Shown: piece after piece, positions 5,898 through 12,685 of the stretch
How the letters are laid out: each line of letters starts with the position of its first letter
How positions within the stretch are numbered: the stretch's first letter is position 1
Assembly: GCA_002480345.1 (NCBI GenBank)
Contig: DLBY01000176.1
Coordinates: forward strand, 15,551-28,748
Source of the DNA: Phycisphaerales bacterium UBA7812
Lineage (GTDB): Bacteria > Planctomycetota > Phycisphaerae > Phycisphaerales > UBA1924
DNA length: 13,198 nt
Direction: 5' to 3'
Notes under the pieces: generated by a model
Database searches by the model: none
What the model was told of the DNA's origin: nothing
What the model saw: the letters and a program-made list of their open reading frames with translations, nothing else
Position numbers and translations under genes: made by a program

Positions 5898-7121
5898 TCA
5901 GGGGCAACCGCTGTTGAAGTCGTCGATGAACGCCTGGACATCCGCGAGGTCGAACACACCGGCGGGCGCGGCGATGTCCGCGATGGGCTGCTGGGCCGTG
6001 AACCCGTCGATGAAGGCCTGAACATCCGCGAGATCGAGCACCGCGAGCGGCTCGGCGAGGTCCGCGGCGTTGCACGCCTGGGGGCCCGTGATCGCGAGGT
6101 TCGGGCGCCAGTTTTCGAGGGTGCACCGCATGCGGTTGATCTGGTCGGGCGTGAACCGCTCCATGCAGATGTCATCCGCGTAGTCCATGTAGTTATCGAA
6201 GGGAGCGGGCAGGCCGCAACTGGTGCGCCCGCCCGGGCAGCCGAAGGTGGGGGAGGATTCGGGGTTGGTGTCGCAGATGCGGTCGCCGTTCGTGGCGCAG
6301 GAGGCGGTGGACTGGCAGCCCCCGTTGAAGGTGTGGTAGAGGCCCAGGTAGTGCCCGACCTCGTGGGTGGTGGTGCGTCCGAGGTGGAACGGGACGAGGG
6401 GGGCGTTGCGTCCGAAGGAGGAATAGAGGACGACGACGCGGTCGGAGTTGGACCCGACGATGCCGCCCTGGGGCAGGCTGGGGACATAGCCGAGCGCGCC
6501 GGATGCGGAGTTGGTGTAGATGTTGAGGTAGCGGTTGGTGTCCCAGGCGAGGGCGTTCCAGTAGGACCCGCTGTCGTTGAACCAGCTGTTGTTGGTGGTG
6601 TATGTGATGCCGTTGGTGGGGTTGCCCTGCGGATCCTCGGTCGCGAGGAAGAACTCGATCTGGGCGTCGTCGCCCGCGCCGCCGTTCGTGCCGGCGATCG
6701 CGAGAAAGTCCTCGTTGAGCACATCGATCTGCGAGCGGACACGGCTCTCGGGGATGAACCCGGTCCCGCTCGTGGACTGGATGACATGGACGACGACGGG
6801 GATGCGGCGCACGCCCTGGTCGGGCTGATACTGCGGCTCGACGCGGGTGCGGTTGAAATCGCAGTCGGCGCCGGTGCCCCGGATATCGACTCCGGGATCG
6901 TCGAAACCGGTGATGCAGCGGGTGTGCTCGGTGTGGAAGTACCCGGAATCCGCGACCGCTTCCCACGAGTCGTAGGTGACGCCGTCGATGATGATCTCGG
7001 TGTCGCTGATGATCTGGAAGGGCGTGGCGCCGATGCCGATGCGCGCGGGCTGCTCGGTATCGCCGAGCGGCGCAGCGCCCAGGGGGGCGGTCACAAGCGT
7101 GAGGGCGAGCGTGGTGAGCAT
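5898..7121 (-). CDS. Secreted M43-type zinc metalloprotease with dockerin-like C-terminus
   Basis: An exported zinc endopeptidase of the M43 cytophagalysin/pappalysin type, 407 residues. ATG 7121 is chosen because AGGAGA lies eight bases upstream and the next residues form a signal peptide (LTTLALTLVTAPLGAAPLG). A longer open frame upstream has no signal or ribosome site. Residues 107-140 match the start of the family (IPVVVHVIQ ... SQIDVLNEDFLAI). The zinc site is HEVGHYLGLYH at 253-263, with three His ligands and the catalytic Glu. The Met-turn is Tyr-Met-Asp-Tyr-Ala-Asp-Asp at 311-317. Several Cys residues between 269 and 333 probably form disulfides. Residues 350-407, from CNAADLA to GCP, form a two-repeat dockerin-like domain that I recall as 'GC-type dockerin' in planctomycetes. 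Both calcium loops are degenerate (Ala-Glu-Pro-Leu-Ala and Ala-Ala-Pro-Ala-Gly), so calcium binding is doubtful. It probably cleaves extracellular protein while attached to the surface. Confidence 0.92.
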   Translation of the reverse strand: MLTTLALTLVTAPLGAAPLGDTEQPARIGIGATPFQIISDTEIIIDGVTYDSWEAVADSGYFHTEHTRCITGFDDPGVDIRGTGADCDFNRTRVEPQYQPDQGVRRIPVVVHVIQSTSGTGFIPESRVRSQIDVLNEDFLAIAGTNGGAGDDAQIEFFLATEDPQGNPTNGITYTTNNSWFNDSGSYWNALAWDTNRYLNIYTNSASGALGYVPSLPQGGIVGSNSDRVVVLYSSFGRNAPLVPFHLGRTTTHEVGHYLGLYHTFNGGCQSTASCATNGDRICDTNPESSPTFGCPGGRTSCGLPAPFDNYMDYADDICMERFTPDQINRMRCTLENWRPNLAITGPQACNAADLAEPLAVLDLADVQAFIDGFTAQQPIADIAAPAGVFDLADVQAFIDDFNSGCP

Positions 7122-7490
7122 GGACTGATCTCCTGCGAGCGTCGCGGCCCCGCGCGCGTGGGCGCACGAGACGATCCAAGAAGCACCCGGCGGATGCGGC
7201 TCGCGTGATGTGAAGTCCGAGAACGGACGAGACCCGGCGCCCCGGGAACGGGGCGAGACAGATTGCGATACGCACCCTATCGCCCCGGGATCCCGTGTGG
7301 AAGAGGCGATGCGGAGATTCGGGTGCGATTCCGTTCGGCTGGAATCGGTTCCGGACGCTCGTGGACGGCTAAACACGATTCGCCGTGTTGATCGGAATGG
7401 CTGGTCCTGTAAGCTCGGTGCGCGGTCTTCGTGCGCGCGGATACCGTGCGTTGGTTCGGGAATTGCGGAGAGATACCGGAGGTTGGGTCT
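7122..7490. other. Divergent intergenic region between two dockerin-tailed genes
   Basis: 369 bases with no convincing gene. It should hold the promoters of both the metalloprotease and the propeller-like gene. Visible elements are two short inverted repeats, GATTCC/GGAATC (7327-7332 and 7341-7346) and AACACG/CGTGTT (7372-7377 and 7384-7389). There is also a weak plus-strand promoter candidate, and a ten-base AGACGATCCA at 7169-7178 that recurs before another secreted-protein gene. Confidence 0.6.
7388..7415 (+). promoter_or_regulatory. Weak candidate promoter for the propeller-like gene
   Basis: TTGATC (7388-7393) and TAAGCT (7410-7415) are 16 bases apart and end 75 bases before the start codon. 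The -35 box overlaps the right arm of an AACACG/CGTGTT inverted repeat, which could be an operator. Found by eye only. Confidence 0.28.
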
Positions 7491-8711
7491 ATGTGTCGTG
7501 CCGCGTCGGTGGGATCGGCTGGTTCGCTCGCCCTGGTCGCGGGTCTGGGCTCGTTCGCCTGCGTCGCCTTCGGGGGCGTGGATTGCATTCCCGAATTCGT
7601 CCCTTCGCCGGCGCTCCAGAGCGTCAGCGGAGCGCATCTTCAACGCGACGGGGACCGGATGGTGCTGCAGGACTATCTCGGCACCGGCGCGGGCGGGCCT
7701 TCGATCCGGCTGTACGACATCTCGGTGCCCGCGTCACCCGTTGAGATCGGGAGCATCCCCGTGCCCGGCGTTCGCCAGATGGAATTCCGGGGCGATTGGA
7801 TTGTGTACCGGGACACACTCGACGATCTCGTGACGATCGAGGTCGGGGTGGACGGCTCGCTTGTCGAGCGCGATCGGGTCGACCTGTTCAACTCGCCGTT
7901 CCGTTCCGGGCGCGGGGAGATGGCGTTCGAGAGCGGGGTCGTGGTGCTCAACGCCGCGGCGGACTGCCCGCTGCTCGACTGTCCCTGGGCCTATCGGCTC
8001 TACAGGATCGGGAGCGATGGCTCGCTGATCCTCAGCGGAGACGGTTTCGGTCCCGACATTGATTTCACGGTCGGGGGGGGCGACGGGGTGGTGTACGGGA
8101 CCATCGACGGGAGCCTCGTCGCGTACGGCTCGCTGTCCGATGATCCCGTTCGATTCGACCGGATCGCGGAGGTGGGCGAGGGGATCTTTGCCGACGGGCT
8201 GGGTCTTGATTCGTCAACGGCGTGGGTGCTCGACGGGGTGTTCTCGAGCAATTCGAGCACGCTGTACGCGTTCGATCGGACGGATCCGGCGGATCTGCTT
8301 CCGTTGCCCTCGGCGACCTTCGCCGGGTGGGGGACATCGCTCGTGGTGGGCGGCGGGCTGGCGGTGGTGGGGACGAGCTCGCCGAACGGCAATCTGCTGT
8401 TCGATCTGCGGGATCCCGAGGCTGGGGCGCGGCCGCTTGGTTCGATTGCGCCTGGTGCCTCGCTCATCGTGGGGCGCACGATGTATCTGGGAGGAAGTCA
8501 GGTTCGGGTCTACGACCTGTCGCCCTGCCTCCCGGAGTGCAACGCCGCGGATCTCGCGGAGCCCTTCGGCGTGTTGGACCTCGACGATGTGGTGGCGTTC
8601 GTGAGCGGCTTCACCGCGGGCGCGCCGATCGCGGATCTCGACTGGAACGGCGTGCTGGATCTCGACGATGTCGAGGGCTTCGTGGTCGCGTTCGGCGACG
8701 GCTGCCCTTGA
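7491..8711 (+). CDS. Secreted beta-propeller-like protein with dockerin-like C-terminus
   Basis: 406 residues from ATG 7491, chosen because GGAGG lies eight bases upstream and a signal peptide follows (SLALVAGLGSFACVAFGG, residues 12-29). The frame extends 20 codons further upstream but without a ribosome site. The body is built of short strands with repeated units such as LYDISVPASPVEIGSIPVPG (74-93), Val-Thr-Ile-Glu-Val-Gly (114-119), LYAFDRTDPADLLPLPSATF (258-277) and LLFDLRDPEAGARPLGSI (302-319). This resembles LVIVD-type beta-propeller repeats. Residues 350-406 are the same Cys-Asn-Ala-Ala-Asp-Leu-Ala-Glu ... Gly-Cys-Pro dockerin-like domain as in the divergent metalloprotease. Here the second repeat keeps a good calcium loop (Asp-Leu-Asp-Trp-Asn-Gly-Val-Leu-Asp-Leu-Asp-Asp). 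It is probably a surface binding protein; the ligand is unknown. Confidence 0.85.
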   Translation: MCRAASVGSAGSLALVAGLGSFACVAFGGVDCIPEFVPSPALQSVSGAHLQRDGDRMVLQDYLGTGAGGPSIRLYDISVPASPVEIGSIPVPGVRQMEFRGDWIVYRDTLDDLVTIEVGVDGSLVERDRVDLFNSPFRSGRGEMAFESGVVVLNAAADCPLLDCPWAYRLYRIGSDGSLILSGDGFGPDIDFTVGGGDGVVYGTIDGSLVAYGSLSDDPVRFDRIAEVGEGIFADGLGLDSSTAWVLDGVFSSNSSTLYAFDRTDPADLLPLPSATFAGWGTSLVVGGGLAVVGTSSPNGNLLFDLRDPEAGARPLGSIAPGASLIVGRTMYLGGSQVRVYDLSPCLPECNAADLAEPFGVLDLDDVVAFVSGFTAGAPIADLDWNGVLDLDDVEGFVVAFGDGCP

Positions 8712-8735
8712 CGCGGGATCGGGTCGAGGGTGTTG

Positions 8736-10766
8736 TCAGGTCGCGGGCGTCCGGGCCGCGTGGTCGGGCCCGAGCTGGATGCTGAGCAGATCCGCGTAGC
8801 GCCCGGACCTGGCGGCGAGCTCGTCGTGGGTGCCCATCTCCGCGGTGCGCCCCTTTTCGAGCACGATGATCGTGTCCGCGTGCCGGATCGTGCTGAGGCG
8901 GTGGGCGATGACGAAGCTGGTGCGGCCTTCCATGAGGCGGTCGAGGCTGGCCTGGATGAGCCGCTCGGATTCGCTGTCGAGGTTGCTCGTCGCCTCGTCG
9001 AGGATCAGGATGCGCGGGTCCGCGAGGACCGCTCGCGCGATCGCGAGGCGTTGCTTCTGCCCGCCGGACAGGCGCACGCCGCGCTCGCCGATCAGGGAGT
9101 CGTACCCGTCCTCGAGTTCGTCGATGAACCCCGAGGCGTTCGCGATCTCCGCGGCGTGGACGATGTCGCTCATGCTCGCGTTCCGCCTGGCGTAGGCGAT
9201 GTTCTCCGCGACGGATCCGTCGAAGAGGAAGACATCCTGCTCGACGATGCCCAGCAGCCTGCGGTACGACTCGAGCTCGATGTCGCGGAGGTCGTTGCCG
9301 TCGAGGGCGATCGTGCCCCGCGTCGGGTCGTAGAACCGCGCGATGAGGTTGCACAGGGTTGTCTTGCCCGAACCCGAAGGACCCACGAGCGCGATGGTCT
9401 GCCCCGGTTCCGCGGTGAACGAGATGTCCGCGAGGACTTCCTGGGGCGAGGCGAGCGCGTCGGCGCCTTTTTTCTTGTGACGCGGGTAGGCGAACGCGAC
9501 ACCGTCGAGCGTGAGGCGACCCGAGACGCGCGCCCTGGTGAGGACGATCGGTGCCTCGGAAACCGGCCCGTCGGTCTCGAACTCGCGGTGCTCTTCGAGG
9601 AGATCCAGCGTCCGGTCGAACCCCGCGAGCTGCGACTGGATCTGGGCGGCGGTCGCGACGAGGGCCTCGAGCGGGCCCAGGAGCATCAGGACATAGGCGC
9701 TGAAGGCCATCAGGTCGCCGATCGTCAGGTCGCCCTCCAGGACGCGCCACCCGCCGTAGATCATGACACCCGCGCTGGCGAGCGGGATGAGCACCTGCCA
9801 GGCGTACTCGAGCATCCGGCTCCACCACCACGCGAGCAATTCCTGGCGCAGCATCAGGTGGTTGTCGCGCGTGAAGCGCCCGGTCTCGGCGTGGTCGCGG
9901 TGGAAGCCGCGCACGACGCGGATGCCCCCGAACGACTCGGTCGCCTGCGCGTCGATGCCCTGCCTGGTCTTGCGGACATCGCGGTAGACGGGGCGGATCC
10001 GGTTGATCCATGTGCGATGGCTGAACCACACGATCGGGATGAAGACGAGCGCACCCGCGAGGAGGCGCCAATCGACCAGCGCGAGGATCGCGAGCGTGCC
10101 CGTCAGCTGGATGATCGCCCGCCACGGGTTGTAGATCATGCTGAAGAGCAGCTCGGCCGCGTTGCCCGCGTCTTCGCGCAGGATGCTCGCGACGCCCCCC
10201 GACTTGAGCTCGCTGATCCGGCTGAGCGGCAGGCGGACCGCGTGCGCGAACGCTTTCTTGCGGAGCATCGCCTGCGTCCGCTTGGTGAGCTTCGTGCACT
10301 GCCAGCGGCCCGACAACGCGATCGACGCGGCGAGCAGGCTGACAACAAGGATCGAGCCCCCCAGCGCGAACAGCAGGGTGCGCCTCGTCCCGTCGTCCGC
10401 GGGATCGATCCCGAGCGCCCCGTTCACGAACGAGGGCAGGCCCGAGGGCCCCGGGTTGTCCGTCAGGACATAGTCGATGACGATCTTGGACGAGTAGGGC
10501 ACCGCGAGGCCCAGCACCGTCGCGACCGTCAGCGTCGCGAGCGCGAACGCGAGGCGGTGCCGCTCGCCCCGCAGCAGGTCCCAGAACGCCGCGAACAGCG
10601 CGAAGAACGACCGCTTGCGGGGTTTCGCCGCGACCGAGTCCCGCGCATCGGTATCCAGCTTCGAACGCGCCGCGACCCGCTCCGCGGCGGCGGCGCGCTT
10701 CCGCTTGTCAAAGTAGGCGGCGAATCGTCGTCGGCTGGAATGGATCGGTCCTCGCACGGGAGGCAC
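8736..10766 (-). CDS. ABC exporter, fused membrane and ATPase domains (MsbA/MdlB type)
   Basis: 676 residues. A basic N-terminal extension of about 50 residues precedes a six-helix type IV exporter membrane domain (about 68-370). Hydrophobic helices include LAFALATLTVATVLGLAVPY, LLFALGGSILVVSLLAASIAL, the pair around 218-248, WQVLIPLASAGVMIYGGW, and LMAFSAYVLMLLGPLEALVA. The ATPase domain has Walker A GPSGSGKT (462-469), Q-loop Glu-Gln-Asp (509-511), signature Leu-Ser-Gly-Gly-Gln (566-570), Walker B ILILDE (586-591) and H-loop His 622. All catalytic residues are present, and the length is somewhat above the usual half-transporter (580-620). It should act as a dimer and export lipid, glycolipid, peptide or drug. 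The GTG start at 10766 is only the first usable codon; no Shine-Dalgarno is seen, and GTG 10757 is an alternative. The 3' end faces the propeller gene with 24 bases between stops. Confidence 0.95.
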   Translation of the reverse strand: MPPVRGPIHSSRRRFAAYFDKRKRAAAAERVAARSKLDTDARDSVAAKPRKRSFFALFAAFWDLLRGERHRLAFALATLTVATVLGLAVPYSSKIVIDYVLTDNPGPSGLPSFVNGALGIDPADDGTRRTLLFALGGSILVVSLLAASIALSGRWQCTKLTKRTQAMLRKKAFAHAVRLPLSRISELKSGGVASILREDAGNAAELLFSMIYNPWRAIIQLTGTLAILALVDWRLLAGALVFIPIVWFSHRTWINRIRPVYRDVRKTRQGIDAQATESFGGIRVVRGFHRDHAETGRFTRDNHLMLRQELLAWWWSRMLEYAWQVLIPLASAGVMIYGGWRVLEGDLTIGDLMAFSAYVLMLLGPLEALVATAAQIQSQLAGFDRTLDLLEEHREFETDGPVSEAPIVLTRARVSGRLTLDGVAFAYPRHKKKGADALASPQEVLADISFTAEPGQTIALVGPSGSGKTTLCNLIARFYDPTRGTIALDGNDLRDIELESYRRLLGIVEQDVFLFDGSVAENIAYARRNASMSDIVHAAEIANASGFIDELEDGYDSLIGERGVRLSGGQKQRLAIARAVLADPRILILDEATSNLDSESERLIQASLDRLMEGRTSFVIAHRLSTIRHADTIIVLEKGRTAEMGTHDELAARSGRYADLLSIQLGPDHAARTPAT

Positions 10767-10786
10767 GGTAGGAGCCGGTGCGCACG

Positions 10787-10816
10787 AAAACGCCGGCCGA
10801 GGGTGCTCGGCCGGCG
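10787..10816 (-). terminator. Rho-independent terminator of the minus-strand PEP-CTERM-like gene
   Basis: A perfect eleven-pair stem, CGCCGGCCGAG (10791-10801) with CTCGGCCGGCG (10806-10816), and a four-base loop. On the minus strand TTTT follows (10790-10787). It lies 34 bases after the stop of the gene at 10851 and just 20 bases before the ABC exporter start. Confidence 0.85.
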
Positions 10817-10850
10817 CTGAAGGATTGCGAAACGAGCGTTCGGGGCGTGA

Positions 10851-11363
10851 TCAGCGGCGACGCTTGACCAGAAGACCCGCGGAAGCGAGGCCCATCGCCA
10901 TCGTGCCGGGCGTGGGCACGGGGGTGAAGGCGACATCGAAGACCGCGTCGTTGTAGTCCCGGTCGCCCCCGGGCAGCTCGATGTCCTCCACAAACAGGCG
11001 GGCGGTGGACCCGTCCAGCCACTCGTGGCGGAACTGGCGGGCGCCGGCTTCGTCGTCCTGACGGAAGGTGTTCTTCGTGCCCTTCGTGATCTCGTACTGG
11101 AAGATCAGCGATTCGCCCGCCTCGACGGTCCCGACCGCGATCGGGGCGGCGTCCTTGGGCCCCTTGTTGCTCAGGAGCGTGACCGCCTCGCTCTCGGTGT
11201 TGCTGATCCAGCTCAGCCAGCCCGTCCAGCCCGCCTCGCTCGAGACCAGGCGGACCGTGAACGAACTGTCCTGCTGCGCAACGATCGGGCCCTCGACCAT
11301 GTCGGCGCTGGCGGTGCTGACGAACGCGGCGGCGAACGCGGCGGCGGTGATCATCTTCTTCAT
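10851..11363 (-). CDS. Secreted PEP-CTERM-like protein with GGDRDYNDAVF motif
   Basis: 170 residues from ATG 11363, with GGGAG eight bases upstream. The signal peptide is MKKMITAAAFAAAFVSTASA (1-20), cut before Asp-Met-Val. The middle is a beta-rich domain. Residues 124-144 read Phe-Val-Glu-Asp-Ile-Glu-Leu-Pro-Gly-Gly-Asp-Arg-Asp-Tyr-Asn-Asp-Ala-Val-Phe-Asp-Val, resembling the acidic calcium-type motif at the end of DUF4114-like domains in extracellular bacterial proteins. The tail is a sorting signal: Val-Pro-Thr-Pro-Gly (149-153), hydrophobic TMAMGLASAGLLV, then Lys-Arg-Arg-Arg. Such tails are handled by exosortase or a related enzyme; none is encoded here. The function is unknown; it may be a surface or matrix protein. 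It is transcribed divergently from another protein with the same kind of tail and has its own terminator. Confidence 0.85.
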   Translation of the reverse strand: MKKMITAAAFAAAFVSTASADMVEGPIVAQQDSSFTVRLVSSEAGWTGWLSWISNTESEAVTLLSNKGPKDAAPIAVGTVEAGESLIFQYEITKGTKNTFRQDDEAGARQFRHEWLDGSTARLFVEDIELPGGDRDYNDAVFDVAFTPVPTPGTMAMGLASAGLLVKRRR

Positions 11364-11863
11364 GACTGTGCTCCCTCTCTCGTGAAACAATGGTGTGGGT
11401 CGGCGCCGCACATCGCGTTCGGCGACGCCACGCACACCAGACGATCCACAGGCGGGGTCCGCCAGTCGGGAACCCGGGAAACCCCGAGATGTCGGGAGCG
11501 GATGCCCGCACAGATCGACCAGACGATGCGAACTGATGCAAATCAAGTGATGGCAGTAATTTGCGTACGGTCGCGGCCCGGCGACCGGGTCGAGGATCAC
11601 CCCGATCGCCCGGCGTTGTTGAGAATCCGTTCCGACTTTTGTTGAAGATGTGAAACCATTCGCATCTAGGCGGCCGAATCGTGTTCTACCGGTTTCGCGT
11701 CCCTGCGCGGCCGGCGGAGAGAAGGGCGGGGTCGTCCCGCCGCACAAGTCCAGACAACTCGATGGGGGCGGACCACCGTGGGGGCTCACGGGGGTTGTCG
11801 CGTGGACCGCGCCGCTCGGGCGTGGGCGCGATCGGTATGCCCAGAGGGGCGGAGGTAACAACG
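11364..11863. other. Divergent intergenic region between two PEP-CTERM-like genes
   Basis: 500 bases with no convincing gene on either strand. An A/T-rich patch at about 11529-11566, unusual in this G/C-rich window, contains an inverted repeat GCAAAT/ATTTGC (11538-11543 and 11559-11564) and may be an operator or promoter island. A ten-base repeat ACCAGACGAT occurs at 11436-11445 and 11518-11527. AGATG/CATCT (11646-11650 and 11663-11667) can pair. The end is a structured leader described separately. No clear -35/-10 pair was found. Confidence 0.6.
11725..11830 (+). promoter_or_regulatory. Possible structured 5' leader of the plus-strand PEP-CTERM-like gene
   Basis: Three helices follow one another. 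The first is GGCGGG/CCCGCC (11725-11730, 11736-11741). The second is a nested element: GTCCA/TGGAC (11748-11752, 11803-11807), GACAAC/GTTGTC (11753-11758, 11794-11799) with a three-base bulge on the 3' side, and an inner CCGTG/CACGG hairpin (11776-11780, 11787-11791). The third is CGCGCC/GGCGCG (11808-11813, 11825-11830). The ribosome site at 11851 lies 20 bases beyond. No known riboswitch was recognised. High G/C content makes chance pairing likely, so this is tentative. Confidence 0.3.
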
Positions 11864-12514
11864 ATGATGAAGACAGCAGCAACGGTGGCAGCACTCTCGG
11901 CGGGCCTTGCGGGCGCGCAGCCCGTCAGCGTGATCGGCGGGCAGACCAATGTCGCGCTCGATTTCGACACCCTCTCGGCCGCGGCGAGCCTGGACCTCTC
12001 GGGCGTGTCGTCGGATGTGATCGCGCCCGGGAACATCCCCGACTCGGTCGCATTCTCGATCAACAGCCGCTCCGCGCCGAGCCTGCCCACGACCTTCAGC
12101 TATGACCCCAGCGACTTCTTGGGCTCGTTCAGCGGGACGATCGAGCACACCGGTTCGGTGTTCTTCAACAACGACACCGTGGAGGTCGGGAACTTCACGA
12201 TCGGATTCGACGCGAACCGCGCCGTCGGCGCCAACTCGGGCTTCTTCGTCGAGAGCACGACGGGGATCGCCGCGATCCTGTTCGACATCGGTGCACCCAG
12301 CACGCTCAACCCGGGATCGAGCGAACTCGAGATCGGCGCCGACCTGCTCGTCAGCGCCGAGTTCGGATCGTTCCTTTTCGACAACGGGCTGAGCGCGACG
12401 AACCTCGCGGGCGCGGATGTGGGCGATGCGCTCGTGCAGGCGACGGTTCCCGCGCCGGGCGCGGGCGCCGTGCTCGCCGCCGCGGGTCTGTTCGCTTCCC
12501 GTCGCCGGCGCTGA
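11864..12514 (+). CDS. Secreted PEP-CTERM-like protein
   Basis: 216 residues from ATG 11864, set by GGAGGTAA at 11851-11858; ATG 11867 is next but spaced less well. The frame is open upstream to 11681 without a signal or ribosome site. The signal peptide is MMKTAATVAALSAGLAGA (1-18), cut before Gln-Pro. The body is beta-rich, with Val-Gly-Asn-Phe-Thr-Ile-Gly-Phe-Asp (108-116) and Ser-Gly-Phe-Phe-Val-Glu-Ser-Thr-Thr-Gly-Ile-Ala-Ala-Ile-Leu-Phe-Asp (125-141). I recall similar segments in other PEP-CTERM proteins but know no function. The tail is Val-Pro-Ala-Pro-Gly-Ala (195-200), hydrophobic GAVLAAAGLFAS, then Arg-Arg-Arg-Arg at the end. There are no Cys residues. It is probably anchored to the outer surface or released after processing. 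A strong terminator follows. Confidence 0.85.
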   Translation: MMKTAATVAALSAGLAGAQPVSVIGGQTNVALDFDTLSAAASLDLSGVSSDVIAPGNIPDSVAFSINSRSAPSLPTTFSYDPSDFLGSFSGTIEHTGSVFFNNDTVEVGNFTIGFDANRAVGANSGFFVESTTGIAAILFDIGAPSTLNPGSSELEIGADLLVSAEFGSFLFDNGLSATNLAGADVGDALVQATVPAPGAGAVLAAAGLFASRRRR

Positions 12515-12531
12515 GATCGCTTGGTTTCCCA

Positions 12532-12556
12532 CCGCGGGCCGGGTAGGGGCCCGCGG
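12532..12556 (+). other. Strong hairpin after the PEP-CTERM-like gene
   Basis: CCGCGGGCC (12532-12540) and GGCCCGCGG (12548-12556) form a nine-pair stem with a seven-base loop, 18 bases after the stop. No T run follows, so it may protect the message end or help termination rather than act alone. Confidence 0.5.
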
Positions 12557-12591
12557 GGGTGAATTCCCCGGAGGAGTGGCGGATCGGGGAG

Positions 12592-12631
12592 GCCCCGTCC
12601 CGCGCGGTGCATGCCGCGGGGCGGGGCTTTT
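12592..12631 (+). terminator. Rho-independent terminator before the ZntB-like gene
   Basis: A thirteen-pair stem (12592-12604 with 12615-12627, one T-G pair) and a ten-base loop, followed by TTTT at 12628-12631. It separates the PEP-CTERM-like gene from the transporter gene. Confidence 0.85.
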
Positions 12632-12685
12632 CGCTGCGCGCCCCGGTAGAGTGAAGCCGCGGGGGTCTCCCCCGGGAGGGCACGC

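Noticed and set aside
5724..7208. A 494-codon plus-strand open frame starting inside the tRNA
   Set aside because: It overlaps the tRNA and both terminators and runs antisense to the metalloprotease, with Val/Gly/Asp-rich low-complexity translation.
5898..8711. Cellulosome-like gene cluster
   Set aside because: Dockerin-like domains are present, but there is no cohesin, scaffoldin, glycoside hydrolase or carbohydrate-binding module.
8730..10820. A 696-codon plus-strand open frame opposite the ABC exporter
   Set aside because: The ABC exporter on the minus strand has all catalytic motifs. The opposite frame is Arg/Glu/Asp/Pro-rich with no recognisable domain.
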